40,663 nucleotides of DNA from JBNAVY01 sp049700195 (GCA_049700195.1 JBNAVY010000018.1:1-40663), one strand, 5' to 3'; counted from the stretch's first letter, positions 1-8,518 are shown. Numbers and translations: made by a program. Notes: a model not told the origin generated them from the sequence alone.

Positions 1-741
1 TTCATCTGTAATTATTACTTTTGGAGACATAGATCTTATCATCATTAATATTCCTGATGATTTTGGACATCCATCTAAAACATCTGTTCTTATACCTACA
101 TCAACCTGAGGAACACCATTGTAACAAGCAGAAATTTCAGACCTTTCATCAATAATTCCTATATTCAATCCTTTAAATCCTAACCATTCAATGCCATTAC
201 TTATATTCCTTGCTATATCTCTTATAAGAGTGGTTTTTCCACATTGTGGAGGAGAAATAATTAAAGTATTTTTAACTTCCTTGGGAGATTTTACTATATA
301 ACTTATTATGTTGTCAGATACGCCTTTTAACTCTCTCATAATTCTGTAATTATACCCAGATATATTACGCATTGTTTTTATATAACCATTTTCTATTACA
401 CATTTTCCTACAATACCAACTCTATAACCACCTTTTAATGTAATATAGCCATTTTTTAATTCTTCTTCAAAAGCATAAAGTGAAGATTTAGATATTAGTT
501 GTAATGCTTTATTGCAATCTTCATGAGTAATAATATATGAATCTTTTATATTTTTAACAAACTTACCTTCCGAAGACACAAGGTTTTCTTCATTATTTAT
601 ATCTATCATTAAAGGTCTGTTTAATCTTAATCTAATTTCTTCAGTTTTTTCAATTATATCTTTTGGTATTTTATTAATAATCTCTCTTACGTTAGAAGGA
701 AGAGAGTTTAGCAATTCAAAAAAATTTTCACCTAAAATCAT
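1..741 (-). CDS. spoIIIAA: Stage III sporulation protein AA, ATPase (partial, C-terminus off the window)
   Basis: SpoIIIAA is the cytoplasmic ATPase of the SpoIIIA-SpoIIQ channel that links mother cell and forespore; the family resembles secretion-system ATPases. Only the first 247 codons are present. A Walker A-like loop SPPQCGKTT lies at residues 163-171 (the usual leading Gly is Ser), an IGIIDERSE motif near 194-202, and a Walker B-like KVIITDE at the cut end. An AGGAGG ribosome site stands 9 nt before the ATG at 741 but only 3 nt before an upstream in-frame ATG at 747, so 741 is the better start. The gene is separated from the efp unit by a strong terminator and has its own sigma-E-type promoter. 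The order aroQ, peptidase, efp, spoIIIAA matches Bacillus subtilis. Recognition is firm; only the start is open. Confidence 0.93.
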   Translation of the reverse strand, partial: MILGENFFELLNSLPSNVREIINKIPKDIIEKTEEIRLRLNRPLMIDINNEENLVSSEGKFVKNIKDSYIITHEDCNKALQLISKSSLYAFEEELKNGYITLKGGYRVGIVGKCVIENGYIKTMRNISGYNYRIMRELKGVSDNIISYIVKSPKEVKNTLIISPPQCGKTTLIRDIARNISNGIEWLGFKGLNIGIIDERSEISACYNGVPQVDVGIRTDVLDGCPKSSGILMMIRSMSPKVIITDE

Positions 742-764
742 ATACATGTCCCTCCTCTTTACAA

Positions 765-794
765 ATTATATTTTATACACACAATAAATATGAA
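765..794 (-). promoter_or_regulatory. Putative sigma-E promoter of the spoIIIA operon
   Basis: On the minus strand TTCATATT (787-794) and AATATAAT (765-772) are separated by 14 nt. This fits the sigma-E pattern, a TCATATT-type -35 and CATAYANT -10 with 13-15 nt between them, with one mismatch in the -10. spoIIIA operons are known sigma-E targets. It lies between the terminator and the spoIIIAA ribosome site. Confidence 0.6.
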
Positions 795-795
795 T

Positions 796-838
796 AAAAA
801 AAAGGCTGCTGTTAATTTTAACAGCAGCCTTTTTTTTT
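796..838 (-). terminator. Bidirectional intrinsic terminator
   Basis: A perfect 11-bp stem (GGCTGCTGTTA at 804-814 with its complement at 819-829, loop ATTT) is flanked by eight A on the left and a run of T on the right, so it can stop transcription from either side. On the minus strand it ends the transcript of the CD1247-type gene and efp just before the spoIIIAA promoter. Confidence 0.93.
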
Positions 839-841
839 ATC

Positions 842-1291
842 TTATTCTTCGCCTATAATCTTTAAATCTTTTACCTTTATAGTTTCATTACAATGAGGAC
901 AAACAACTTCTGTTTCTGGATCATCAAGTAATTCTTCTTCAACACTCATGAGCATGTGACAGTTTGGACATTCAACTTCCACATAGTCATCTTCATCTTC
1001 GTCCTCATCTTCATCATAGTCGTAATCCTCATCTTCGTAATACTCATCATCGTTTTCCTCTTCATCCTCACCATACAATTCATCTTCAATATCTGACAAA
1101 TCTTCATCAATTGCATCTACATATTCATCCAATTCTGATTGGGCAGCTTCCAATTCATTTAATGCATCGGCGAAATCTTCCATTACATCAAGCATTGCTA
1201 ATATTACCTTGCCCTCTTTAGAACTGTCATCTAATTCTAAACCGTCAACAAGTCCGCGAATATAAGCTACTCTTTCATTTAAATATTCCAT
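842..1291 (-). CDS. CD1247-type protein with acidic linker and C-terminal zinc ribbon
   Basis: Function unknown; resembles the clostridial family annotated as CD1247 N-terminal domain proteins. The 149-residue product has a helical N-terminus (1-73), an extremely acidic Asp/Glu/Tyr linker (about 74-107) and a zinc ribbon with Cys108, Cys111, Cys131 and Cys134. The reading frame extends 27 codons further upstream, but the ATG at 1291 is preceded at 7 nt by AGGAGG and the upstream part overlaps the efp end, so 1291 is chosen. It follows efp by 43 nt and is last before the terminator. A nucleic-acid or RNA-polymerase-related role would fit the domain mix, but that is inference. Confidence 0.8.
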   Translation of the reverse strand: MEYLNERVAYIRGLVDGLELDDSSKEGKVILAMLDVMEDFADALNELEAAQSELDEYVDAIDEDLSDIEDELYGEDEEENDDEYYEDEDYDYDEDEDEDEDDYVEVECPNCHMLMSVEEELLDDPETEVVCPHCNETIKVKDLKIIGEE

Positions 1292-1334
1292 AAAAAAACC
1301 TCCTTTAAAATTATTATTTGAAAAATTATTATGT

Positions 1335-1892
1335 TTATACTCTTTCAAGATATTCAGAAGTTCTCGTGTCAATTTTTATCTTGTCACCAACATTTACAAA
1401 AAGCGGAACCTGTATAACGGCACCTGTTTCAACAGTAGCTGGCTTTGAACCGCCTGTAGCTGTATCTCCTTTAAATCCAGGTTCTGTTTCTGTTACTTCT
1501 AATTCAACAAAAGTAGGTGGTTCAACCGAAAATGCTTCTCCTTTGTAAAATTTTATAGTTGCAGTCATGTTTTCCTTAATAAAGTTCATTGCATCCTCAA
1601 CCTTTGAATAATTTAAAGGTATTTGTTCATAAGTCTCGGTGTCCATAAAATAGTACAAATCCCCATCATTATAAAGATACTGCATTTCTTTTCTTTCAAC
1701 AACAGCTTCTTCAAACTTTTCTGTAGGATTAAAACTCTTTTCTATTACACCACCTGTAAAAATATTTTTGAGTTTAGTTCTTACAAATGCAGCGCCCTTT
1801 CCGGGTTTTACATGTTGAAAATCAACAACTAAAAAAACTTGCCCATCAATATCAATTGTCATTCCTTTTCTGAAATCTCCTGCTGATACCAA
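1335..1892 (-). CDS. efp: Translation elongation factor P
   Basis: EF-P binds between ribosomal P and E sites and relieves stalling at consecutive prolines. At 185 residues it is the usual length. The N-terminal KOW-like domain carries the loop KPGKGAAFVR, placing the modifiable lysine at position 32, the same residue that is modified in Bacillus subtilis EF-P. The two OB domains follow. The start is TTG at 1892, preceded 7 nt upstream by GGAGG; the protein begins MVSAGDFRKG, as in homologues. It lies 16 nt downstream of an Xaa-Pro peptidase and close to proB/proA. No EF-P-modifying enzyme was seen in the window. Confidence 0.97.
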   Translation of the reverse strand: MVSAGDFRKGMTIDIDGQVFLVVDFQHVKPGKGAAFVRTKLKNIFTGGVIEKSFNPTEKFEEAVVERKEMQYLYNDGDLYYFMDTETYEQIPLNYSKVEDAMNFIKENMTATIKFYKGEAFSVEPPTFVELEVTETEPGFKGDTATGGSKPATVETGAVIQVPLFVNVGDKIKIDTRTSEYLERV

Positions 1893-1908
1893 AAATATCC
1901 CTCCATCA

Positions 1909-2973
1909 TTAGTTTACTTCAATTAATTGTTTAGGTGAATTAGTTAAGTTAATAACTTTATCCTCTTTTAATAATACCATATCTTCAATTCTTACGCCAC
2001 CAAAATCTGAAATATAAATTCCAGGCTCAACAGTAACAATAGAATTTTGCTTTAATGGCTCTTCATTTTTAAAAGATAAGCTTGGAGATTCATGTACTTC
2101 AAGTCCAACACCATGTCCTAAAGAATGACCAAAATATTTTCCATAGCCTTTTTTTTCAATAATACTTCTTGCATAATTATCGCCTTCTTTTCCAGTAACT
2201 CCAGCTTTTATATGTTTTATTGCATTTTCTTGAGCCTCTAAGACAATATTATAAATTTCTCTCTGCTTTTCTGTTGCTTTGCCCATTATAATAGTTCTTG
2301 TCATATCTGAACAATAACCATTATATTTGCATCCAAAATCCAATGTTACTAAATCACCTTTTTCAATAATTTTATTTGAAGCTACCCCATGTGGCAGCGA
2401 AGAACGCTTACCTGATGCTACGATAGTATCAAAAGATAAATCTTGTGCTCCTAATTTCTTCATATAAAATTCCATTTCTAAAGCTACATCCCTTTCTGAC
2501 ATACCCACTTTTATAAAATTGAGTATATGAGAAAAAGCTTTATCAGTAATATCCTGAGCTTTTTTTATATTTTCAATTTCAGATTCATCTTTTGTCATCC
2601 TTAAAGTTTCTATTAAATCATTTGCCATAACAAGCTCAATTCCTAAATAATCTTTAAGGTCAGAATATTGTTTGTATGATAAACTGCCTTCAAAAGCTAA
2701 TCTAGAAATTTTGAGATTTTCAACATACTCTTTTAAAATTTCTTTTATTCCATGCTTATGTTCTTTTATTTCAAAACCTTTTACTTGATTTGCCGCTTGT
2801 TCTGTATACCTTGCATCAGTAATAAATATTGCTTTGTCAGAAGTTACAAAAGCAGCACTGTCATCGCCAGTAAAACCTGTTATATATGTAACATTTACAA
2901 ATTTAAATATTACAAAAGCCTCAATTTGACTTTCTTTCATTAGTTCCCTCAGGTTTTCTAATCTCCTATTCAA
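1909..2973 (-). CDS. Xaa-Pro aminopeptidase, M24 family
   Basis: A dinuclear metallopeptidase that removes N-terminal residues preceding proline. The 354-residue protein has an N-terminal creatinase-like domain (about 1-125) and a C-terminal pita-bread domain with all five metal ligands visible: Asp212 and Asp223 (LDFGCKYNGYCSDMTRT), His287 (GHSLGHGVG), Glu316 (VEPGIY) and Glu330 (GGVRIED). The start is TTG, sharing TTGA with the aroQ stop, with a G-rich ribosome site 7 nt upstream. It corresponds in place and type to Bacillus yqhT/papA, next to efp. Strict Xaa-Pro dipeptidase activity cannot be excluded from sequence alone. Confidence 0.93.
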   Translation of the reverse strand: MNRRLENLRELMKESQIEAFVIFKFVNVTYITGFTGDDSAAFVTSDKAIFITDARYTEQAANQVKGFEIKEHKHGIKEILKEYVENLKISRLAFEGSLSYKQYSDLKDYLGIELVMANDLIETLRMTKDESEIENIKKAQDITDKAFSHILNFIKVGMSERDVALEMEFYMKKLGAQDLSFDTIVASGKRSSLPHGVASNKIIEKGDLVTLDFGCKYNGYCSDMTRTIIMGKATEKQREIYNIVLEAQENAIKHIKAGVTGKEGDNYARSIIEKKGYGKYFGHSLGHGVGLEVHESPSLSFKNEEPLKQNSIVTVEPGIYISDFGGVRIEDMVLLKEDKVINLTNSPKQLIEVN

Positions 2974-3425
2974 ATATATTCCCCCTTAATTGAATTTTCC
3001 ATTAGTTTTATTGCATTAAGGGCAAGTACATAGCTGTAAGGACCAAAACCCGTAATTTGACCAACACATTTAGATGCTGTAACTGAAATCTTCCTATAAT
3101 CTTCTCTTTTATAAATATTTGAAATATGGACTTCAATTACAGGAATTTGTACTGCCCCAATTGCATCCATTATAGCCAAGCTATAATGAGTATATGCGGC
3201 AGGATTTATTATTATAGCATCAAAATTGCTTTGTGCAGTATGTATAAAATTTATTATTTCGCCTTCACTATTTGATTGCTGTATTTTTACTGCAATATCC
3301 ATTTTAGCTGCTTCTCTTTTTATTATATTGTTTATCTCTTCATAATTCGTTTCTCCATATATATCTTTTTCCCTTGAACCAGTAAGGTTTAAATTTGGCC
3401 CATGAATTATTAAAACCCTTTTCAA
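2970..3425 (-). CDS. aroQ: 3-dehydroquinate dehydratase, type II
   Basis: Third step of the shikimate pathway: dehydrates 3-dehydroquinate to 3-dehydroshikimate; type II enzymes are cytosolic dodecamers. At 151 residues the length is typical. Signature parts are IIHGPNLNLTGSRE near the N-terminus with the catalytic Tyr23 and Arg18, the substrate loop INPAAYTHYS, the catalytic His in EVHISNIYKRE, and the closing ITGFGPYSY. Translation probably begins at a TTG with GGGGTGA upstream. It overlaps the following peptidase gene by 4 nt, indicating co-translation. aroK and aroE are also in this window, but aroB, aroA, aroC and aroF are not. Confidence 0.96.
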   Translation of the reverse strand: MKRVLIIHGPNLNLTGSREKDIYGETNYEEINNIIKREAAKMDIAVKIQQSNSEGEIINFIHTAQSNFDAIIINPAAYTHYSLAIMDAIGAVQIPVIEVHISNIYKREDYRKISVTASKCVGQITGFGPYSYVLALNAIKLMENSIKGEYI

Positions 3426-3454
3426 CTATATCACCCCACTTAATATAGTACTCC

Positions 3455-4699
3455 TTATTTCCTAATTTGTCCACTACCAAGTATAACATATTTATATGTA
3501 GTAAGTTCCTTCAAACCCATAGGACCTCTGGCATGAATCTTCTGAGTACTTATTCCTATTTCTGCTCCAAAGCCAAATTCACTACCGTCTGTAAATCTTG
3601 TTGATGCATTTACATATACTGCAGCAGAATCAACACTTTTTAAAAATCTCAAAGCATTATTATAATCTTCAGTAATTATACTTTCTGAGTGTCCCGTAGA
3701 ATATTTATCAATATGAATTAGTGCTTCATCAAAATTTTCAACAACCTTAACTGCTAATATTAAATCTAGAAATTCAGTTTCCCAATCGCTTTCTTGTGCT
3801 ATTTTTACATCAGGACATATAGATTTTGTCTTTTCACATCCCCTTACTTCTACACCGTATGAAATTAACTTTTCTACTAAGTCTGGTAATATAGTGTTTG
3901 CAATATCTTTATGAATTAGAACTGTTTCAACAGCATTGCAAACACCAGGACGCTGAACTTTTGCATTTATAACAATTTCAGTAGCCGATTTCAATTTTGC
4001 TGATTTATCTATGAAAATATGACAATTCCCAACTCCTGTTTCTATAACAGGAACTGTTGAATTTTTTATGACATTATTAATTAGATCTGAGCCTCCTCTA
4101 GGAATTATCAGATCAATTTGCCCATTTAATTTCATCATAATATTAACTTCATTTCTATCTGTATTTTCAATTAAATTTATAGCTCCTCCAGGTATCCCAG
4201 ATTTATATGCCGCATTTGATAATACAGATGCAATTGCAATATTTGAATTAATAGCATCACTACCTCCTCTTAAAACTACTGAATTTCCCGATTTTATGCA
4301 AAGTCCAATAGCATCAGCAGTAACATTAGGCCTTGATTCGTATATTATACCAATTACACCTATTGGTACACGCATTTTACCAATAAGAAGCCCATTCGGT
4401 CTTTTTATCATGCCTTCCAATTCTCCAACAGGATCTTGCAATGCTGATATTTCTCTTAAACCGGTAGCCATACTAATTATACGTTTTTCATCAAGTTTTA
4501 ATCGATCAATTAGTGATTCTTTTATATTTCTTTTTTTTGCATTTGAAACATCTTTTTCATTAGCTTTTATTATATCTGGTATGTTATTAATAAGTGCATC
4601 TGCCATATTTACCAAAGCCAGATTTTTTATTTCCTCATTTAAAATAGATAAAATTTTTGATGCTCTTTTTGCTTCTGAAGCTTTATTTTCTACTTCCAT
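3455..4699 (-). CDS. proA: Gamma-glutamyl phosphate reductase
   Basis: Second step of proline synthesis: NADPH-dependent reduction of glutamyl-5-phosphate to glutamate semialdehyde. The 414-residue product is full length for this aldehyde dehydrogenase-like family. The catalytic cysteine is Cys254 in VQRPGVCNAVET; other family segments are YESRPNVTADA near 120-130, VLRGGSDA near 142-149, and the C-terminal GPMGLKELTTYKYV. The ATG has AAGGAG 9 nt upstream inside the end of proB; the two genes overlap by 17 nt and are surely one operon. No proC was seen. Confidence 0.97.
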   Translation of the reverse strand: MEVENKASEAKRASKILSILNEEIKNLALVNMADALINNIPDIIKANEKDVSNAKKRNIKESLIDRLKLDEKRIISMATGLREISALQDPVGELEGMIKRPNGLLIGKMRVPIGVIGIIYESRPNVTADAIGLCIKSGNSVVLRGGSDAINSNIAIASVLSNAAYKSGIPGGAINLIENTDRNEVNIMMKLNGQIDLIIPRGGSDLINNVIKNSTVPVIETGVGNCHIFIDKSAKLKSATEIVINAKVQRPGVCNAVETVLIHKDIANTILPDLVEKLISYGVEVRGCEKTKSICPDVKIAQESDWETEFLDLILAVKVVENFDEALIHIDKYSTGHSESIITEDYNNALRFLKSVDSAAVYVNASTRFTDGSEFGFGAEIGISTQKIHARGPMGLKELTTYKYVILGSGQIRK

Positions 4700-5807
4700 T
4701 TAAATCTCTCCTTTTTAATATTACTAGGTTATCTCTATGTATAACTTCATCATAATATTTAAAACCCAATATTTTTTCAATATCATGAGTTTTTGAACCT
4801 TTTATTTTTTCAATATCTTTTGAGGAATAATTGATTAACCCTCTTGCAAATTCTCGGTTTTCTTCATCAAATAAAGCAACACAATCCCCAATATTATAAT
4901 CGCCTTCAGACTTAATTATGCCACCAGGTAAAAGACTTTTGCCGTTTTTTGTAATCGCTTTTACTGCTCCTTCGTCAACAAATAAAAGGCCATTAATACG
5001 TGCATTAAATGCTATCCATATTTTTCTGCTATTTATTGGATTTTTCATTGGTAAAAAGGTTGTACCAACCTTTTCTCCTTTAGTAATTTTGTTGAGAATA
5101 TTATCAGTTTTCCCATTTGCTATAACCATTTTTACTCCTGAATTCCAGCAAATTTTAGCTGCTTGCATCTTTGTAAACATACCTCCAGTACCTCTTTTTG
5201 TACCTGCACCACCAGCTATATCAAACAAATCATCAGAAAATTCACTGATTTCGTTTATTATTTTTGCATCATGATATTGTTTAGGGTTTTTGTTGTATAA
5301 TCCATCTATATCAGTTAAAATTACAAGTAAATCTGCTTCTACAAGGCTTGCAACAAGTGCCCCCAAAGAATCGTTATCTCCTATTTTAATTTCATCAACA
5401 GTAACAGTATCATTTTCATTTATTATTGGAATTACACCTAGTTTAAACAAATTGTAAAGCGCATTGCTAATGTTTAAATATCTGCTTCTTTCGCTGAAAT
5501 CATCTCTTGTGAGAAGGATTTGAGCAGTTGTTTTACCATATTCATTAAAAAATTTCTCATATATTTCAATTAACAGCCCTTGACCTATAGCTGCTAAAGA
5601 TTGTTTTTCTGGTATAGTCTTAGGTTTTTCTTTTATATTTAGTTTACCCATTCCTGCACCAATTGCTCCAGAAGTTACTAAAATTACTTGATCACCTTTA
5701 TTTGATAAATTAGCAATTTGCCTTACTAGTTTTTCCATTATTTCTAGGTTTAATTTACCATTTTCATATGTTAAAGTGCTTGTCCCAACTTTTATTACTA
5801 TTCTCAT
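4683..5807 (-). CDS. proB: Glutamate 5-kinase with PUA domain
   Basis: First step of proline synthesis: ATP-dependent phosphorylation of glutamate to glutamyl-5-phosphate, normally feedback-inhibited by proline. The amino-acid kinase domain spans about 1-250, with KVGTSTLT at the N-terminus, SGAIGAG near 46-52, and a nucleotide-binding region with ILTDIDGLY, GTGGMFTK. A PUA domain follows (about 275-355: KSLLPGGI, FARGLINYSS), as in most bacterial ProB; total 374 residues. The start overlaps the stop of the preceding TIM-barrel gene as ATGA. Confidence 0.97.
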   Translation of the reverse strand: MRIVIKVGTSTLTYENGKLNLEIMEKLVRQIANLSNKGDQVILVTSGAIGAGMGKLNIKEKPKTIPEKQSLAAIGQGLLIEIYEKFFNEYGKTTAQILLTRDDFSERSRYLNISNALYNLFKLGVIPIINENDTVTVDEIKIGDNDSLGALVASLVEADLLVILTDIDGLYNKNPKQYHDAKIINEISEFSDDLFDIAGGAGTKRGTGGMFTKMQAAKICWNSGVKMVIANGKTDNILNKITKGEKVGTTFLPMKNPINSRKIWIAFNARINGLLFVDEGAVKAITKNGKSLLPGGIIKSEGDYNIGDCVALFDEENREFARGLINYSSKDIEKIKGSKTHDIEKILGFKYYDEVIHRDNLVILKRRDLNGSRK

Positions 5808-6682
5808 AACACCAACTTCCTTTTTGCAATATTTAAATAAATTTCTTTTAATTTTACTGCATCTTCAGCCATTGTACCTCGCGATTCACATATGACAATT
5901 GGTTCTATATTTCTTATAAAAAATAACTTTGCCAAAGGTAAAAACTCTGGCCCATACTGTTCATCTGCAAGAGTCCAATGTTTTTTTTCACCTTTTTCAG
6001 TAAATTCAATTCTACTAAAATGAACATGGATATTTTTAGCTCTTTTTACACCTAAAGATTTTTCAATAATATCTAAAACTTCTTCATAATCTTGAATTGT
6101 TTTAAACCTTCCTAAATCTCTTGCATGTAAATGCCCAAAATCTATAGTAGGTATTAAATTTTCGTTTATTTGACAAAGTTCCATAACTTCTTCCAATGTA
6201 CCAAGTTGGTTTTGTTTTCCCATTGTTTCAGGACAAAGAGAAATGTGAGAATAACCAGATTCTTCTAATTCGTCTATTATTTCTTTTAATAAAACTTTAA
6301 CTCTTTTTAAAGCATTTGATCTTGTATCTGACATTGAAGAACCGGGGTGAAATGTAACCCTTTTTGCGCCCATAAGATTACCCATTATAACACTTTGAAT
6401 AAGATAATTCTTTGAATTTTCAACTTTTTCTTTGTCAGTTGAAGCTAAATTTATATAATATGGTGCATGTATAGTTATTGTTATATTAAATTTTTCTGCA
6501 TTTTCTTTTAGTAATACAGCAGATTCTTCTTTGATTTTTATACCTCTACTAAAAGAATATTCATAAGCATCAAGGCCTAAATTATGAAGCCATTCTGGCA
6601 TTTGAACAGAATTTTTATATCCTTGTTTATAAAATAAATCTGAATTTCCTGCTGGACCAAATTTAATTCCCAATAAAATCAT
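5804..6682 (-). CDS. Endonuclease IV-like / sugar isomerase-like TIM-barrel protein
   Basis: A 292-residue protein of the AP-endonuclease 2 (xylose isomerase-like) TIM-barrel superfamily; exact reaction unknown. Metal-ligand candidates fall at endonuclease IV positions: His72 (IHAPYY), His112 (FHPGS), Glu152 (CPETMG), Asp181 and His184 (TIDFGHLH), His219/His221 (IHVHFS) and Glu266 (CESRG). The D-x-H pair that completes the third zinc site in endonuclease IV appears here as Lys233-x-His235, so the site may differ and DNA repair is not assured. It overlaps aroK by 4 nt and proB by 4 nt, so it is translated with aromatic and proline biosynthesis genes. Either a divergent AP endonuclease or a sugar-phosphate enzyme would fit. 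Confidence 0.8.
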   Translation of the reverse strand: MILLGIKFGPAGNSDLFYKQGYKNSVQMPEWLHNLGLDAYEYSFSRGIKIKEESAVLLKENAEKFNITITIHAPYYINLASTDKEKVENSKNYLIQSVIMGNLMGAKRVTFHPGSSMSDTRSNALKRVKVLLKEIIDELEESGYSHISLCPETMGKQNQLGTLEEVMELCQINENLIPTIDFGHLHARDLGRFKTIQDYEEVLDIIEKSLGVKRAKNIHVHFSRIEFTEKGEKKHWTLADEQYGPEFLPLAKLFFIRNIEPIVICESRGTMAEDAVKLKEIYLNIAKRKLVL

Positions 6683-7194
6683 CCTTTCAAATAATTACGA
6701 TATACTTCAATAACTGCTGAAACTGCTTCTTCAATACTCATATCTGATACGTCGATTTTATAATCAGAAAAATTATAATATTTTTCTCTGTTTACAAGAA
6801 GTTCTTTTATTTTATTCTCTGGATTATTTTCAAAAAGAAGAGGTCTATTTTTATTTTCTCCTAAATTTCTAAGTATAATTTCAGGTCTCGCTTTTAATAA
6901 TATAATAATACCATTTCTTCTCAACCATACAATATTTGATGGAGATAATACAACACCTCCACCTGTAGATATTACATGATTTTTAAGCCTTGAAGCCCTT
7001 TTAACCGCAATTTTTTCTATTGATCTAAAATATTTTTCTCCTCTTTTTTCGAAAATCTCTGGTATATTCATACCAGAGATTTTTTCTATAATACTATCAG
7101 TATCTATAAATCCAAAATTCATTATTGAAGCAACTCTTCTTCCAACAGTGCTTTTACCTGTTGCCATAAATCCTGTTAATATGATGTTTTTCAT
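6679..7194 (-). CDS. aroK: Shikimate kinase
   Basis: Phosphorylates shikimate at the 3-position in aromatic amino-acid synthesis. The 171-residue P-loop kinase has Walker A GFMATGKST (8-16), the shikimate-binding Asp31/Asp33 of DTD, Arg57 in RGEKYFR, the GGG motif at 78-80, and the lid Arg117 in ENKNRPLL. It begins only 12 nt after pilO ends, with a GGAGG site in the gap and no terminator, so it appears to continue the pilus operon. It overlaps the TIM-barrel gene downstream by 4 nt. Confidence 0.96.
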   Translation of the reverse strand: MKNIILTGFMATGKSTVGRRVASIMNFGFIDTDSIIEKISGMNIPEIFEKRGEKYFRSIEKIAVKRASRLKNHVISTGGGVVLSPSNIVWLRRNGIIILLKARPEIILRNLGENKNRPLLFENNPENKIKELLVNREKYYNFSDYKIDVSDMSIEEAVSAVIEVYRNYLKG

Positions 7195-7206
7195 AAAAAC
7201 CTCCTT

Positions 7207-7983
7207 TTAGGGTGATGTAGAATTCATAGGAGTTTTTGTTATATTCTCCAATGTTTTATTTAAAGTTTCTTGAATTATTTTATTAACATCAACTCCTGAA
7301 GAATTATTAGATGCAGATGAATTCTCAGGTCCTAAAGAATTATGACTTGATGCAGAAGAATTTTTAAAAAGAGGTTCAAAAGGATTACTTTTCCCCTTTG
7401 GATATTTTAAATCAAAACCAGAAGTTCCAGAGTTTTTTATAGAATATATGTATATACTTATTTTTAAATTAAGATTATTAGGATTGTTTTGTTCAATTGT
7501 AAAGCTTTGAATATTTAATAAACGTTTTAAATTTTGTAATTGGTCAATAAATATAAAAATACTATTATAATCACCTTCTACAACAATATTGACAGGTGTT
7601 TTTACATACTTTTCATTATTATTAACTTGTTGTTTTGTATCTTCTGTATTCGAAAAATCCTCAAAATTTAAATTTTTAAGTTTTGCCCCTGATACACTTA
7701 AAATATTTTCTATATTTAAAAGAAAGGGTTCAATATCAATTTCATCAGGAAACTGTAAATTCAAAACCTTTAATTTATTTTCAAGATTTTTAAAATTTTC
7801 ATTTAGACTACTATCATTAAGAAGCTTTATGCTTTTATATTCGGCTTGTCTTAGCCCTATTTCTAACTTTAAATCTTTTATTTGAGCAAGTTGTGGTATT
7901 AAAAAAAAATTATAATATATTCCTAAAAAAACAATTATAATTCCAATGTATATTAAGATTTTTTCTCTTTTAGTTAATATCAT
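7207..7983 (-). CDS. pilO: Type IV pilus assembly protein PilO-like
   Basis: Inner-membrane alignment-complex protein pairing with PilN. One membrane segment at about 8-28 follows a short positive N-terminus, then a coiled coil (about 30-80) and an alpha/beta domain (about 100-195) as in PilO. The last 60 residues are an unusual Ser/Asn-rich low-complexity tail, ending in a short amphipathic stretch (NKIIQETLNKTLENITK). Start codon abuts the pilN stop with no spacer. Assignment rests on topology and on position after pilM and pilN rather than on a sharp motif. Confidence 0.85.
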   Translation of the reverse strand: MILTKREKILIYIGIIIVFLGIYYNFFLIPQLAQIKDLKLEIGLRQAEYKSIKLLNDSSLNENFKNLENKLKVLNLQFPDEIDIEPFLLNIENILSVSGAKLKNLNFEDFSNTEDTKQQVNNNEKYVKTPVNIVVEGDYNSIFIFIDQLQNLKRLLNIQSFTIEQNNPNNLNLKISIYIYSIKNSGTSGFDLKYPKGKSNPFEPLFKNSSASSHNSLGPENSSASNNSSGVDVNKIIQETLNKTLENITKTPMNSTSP

Positions 7984-8517
7984 TTATGATACCACCTTAA
8001 AAAATACTTTAATATTATATATCAAAAGACCATTTTCGTTTTCATTTATAGATATAAGTCTTATATCCTTTATATAATCCAAATTTCTCAAATCAAACAT
8101 AAAATCTGCAATATAACTTTCAGAAACAGCCTCACCTGAAATATCCATATATTCTTTTTTATAATTTATAGATTTAATTGAAACTTTTTCTGGAATATTA
8201 AAAGAAATATCTTTTAATATTTTAACTGCATCTGTTTTATTTATTTGTTCCTTCTCTATAAAATCTTTTTTTTCATTATAAAGATTTACTGCTTCACGGA
8301 TTTTTTTATCTAAGTTAGTTGTAGCTTTAAGTTTATCTATTCTTGAATTCAATAAAATATATTGGTTTTGAAGATTGTTTTTATAAGACAAAGGATACAA
8401 AAACATTCCAAGTAAAATAGTAAATGTAACAATTCCAAATATGATTTTTAAAATGCGTTTCCTTTTCATTATTTTTTTGTATTTTAATTCTGATGGTATG
8501 AGATTTATATCCTTCAA
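7984..8517 (-). CDS. pilN: Type IV pilus assembly protein PilN-like
   Basis: Bitopic inner-membrane protein whose cytoplasmic N-terminus docks into PilM. The product starts MKDINLIPSEL, with the conserved INLxP peptide at 4-8 that binds PilM, then basic residues, one membrane helix (about 23-44), a coiled coil (about 46-85) and a small periplasmic-type alpha/beta domain. The 177-residue length is typical. The start is TTG with GGGGGG 6-7 nt upstream, overlapping the pilM end closely. It is coupled directly to pilO. Confidence 0.88.
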   Translation of the reverse strand: MKDINLIPSELKYKKIMKRKRILKIIFGIVTFTILLGMFLYPLSYKNNLQNQYILLNSRIDKLKATTNLDKKIREAVNLYNEKKDFIEKEQINKTDAVKILKDISFNIPEKVSIKSINYKKEYMDISGEAVSESYIADFMFDLRNLDYIKDIRLISINENENGLLIYNIKVFFKVVS

Positions 8518-8518
8518 A

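Noticed and set aside
964..1221. Plus-strand frame rich in His and Leu
   Set aside because: It is the antisense reading of the Asp/Glu repeats in the CD1247-type gene.
4068..4703. Plus-strand open frame of 211 codons opposite proA
   Set aside because: It is the antisense shadow of a clearly functional proA, with no ribosome site or recognisable domain.
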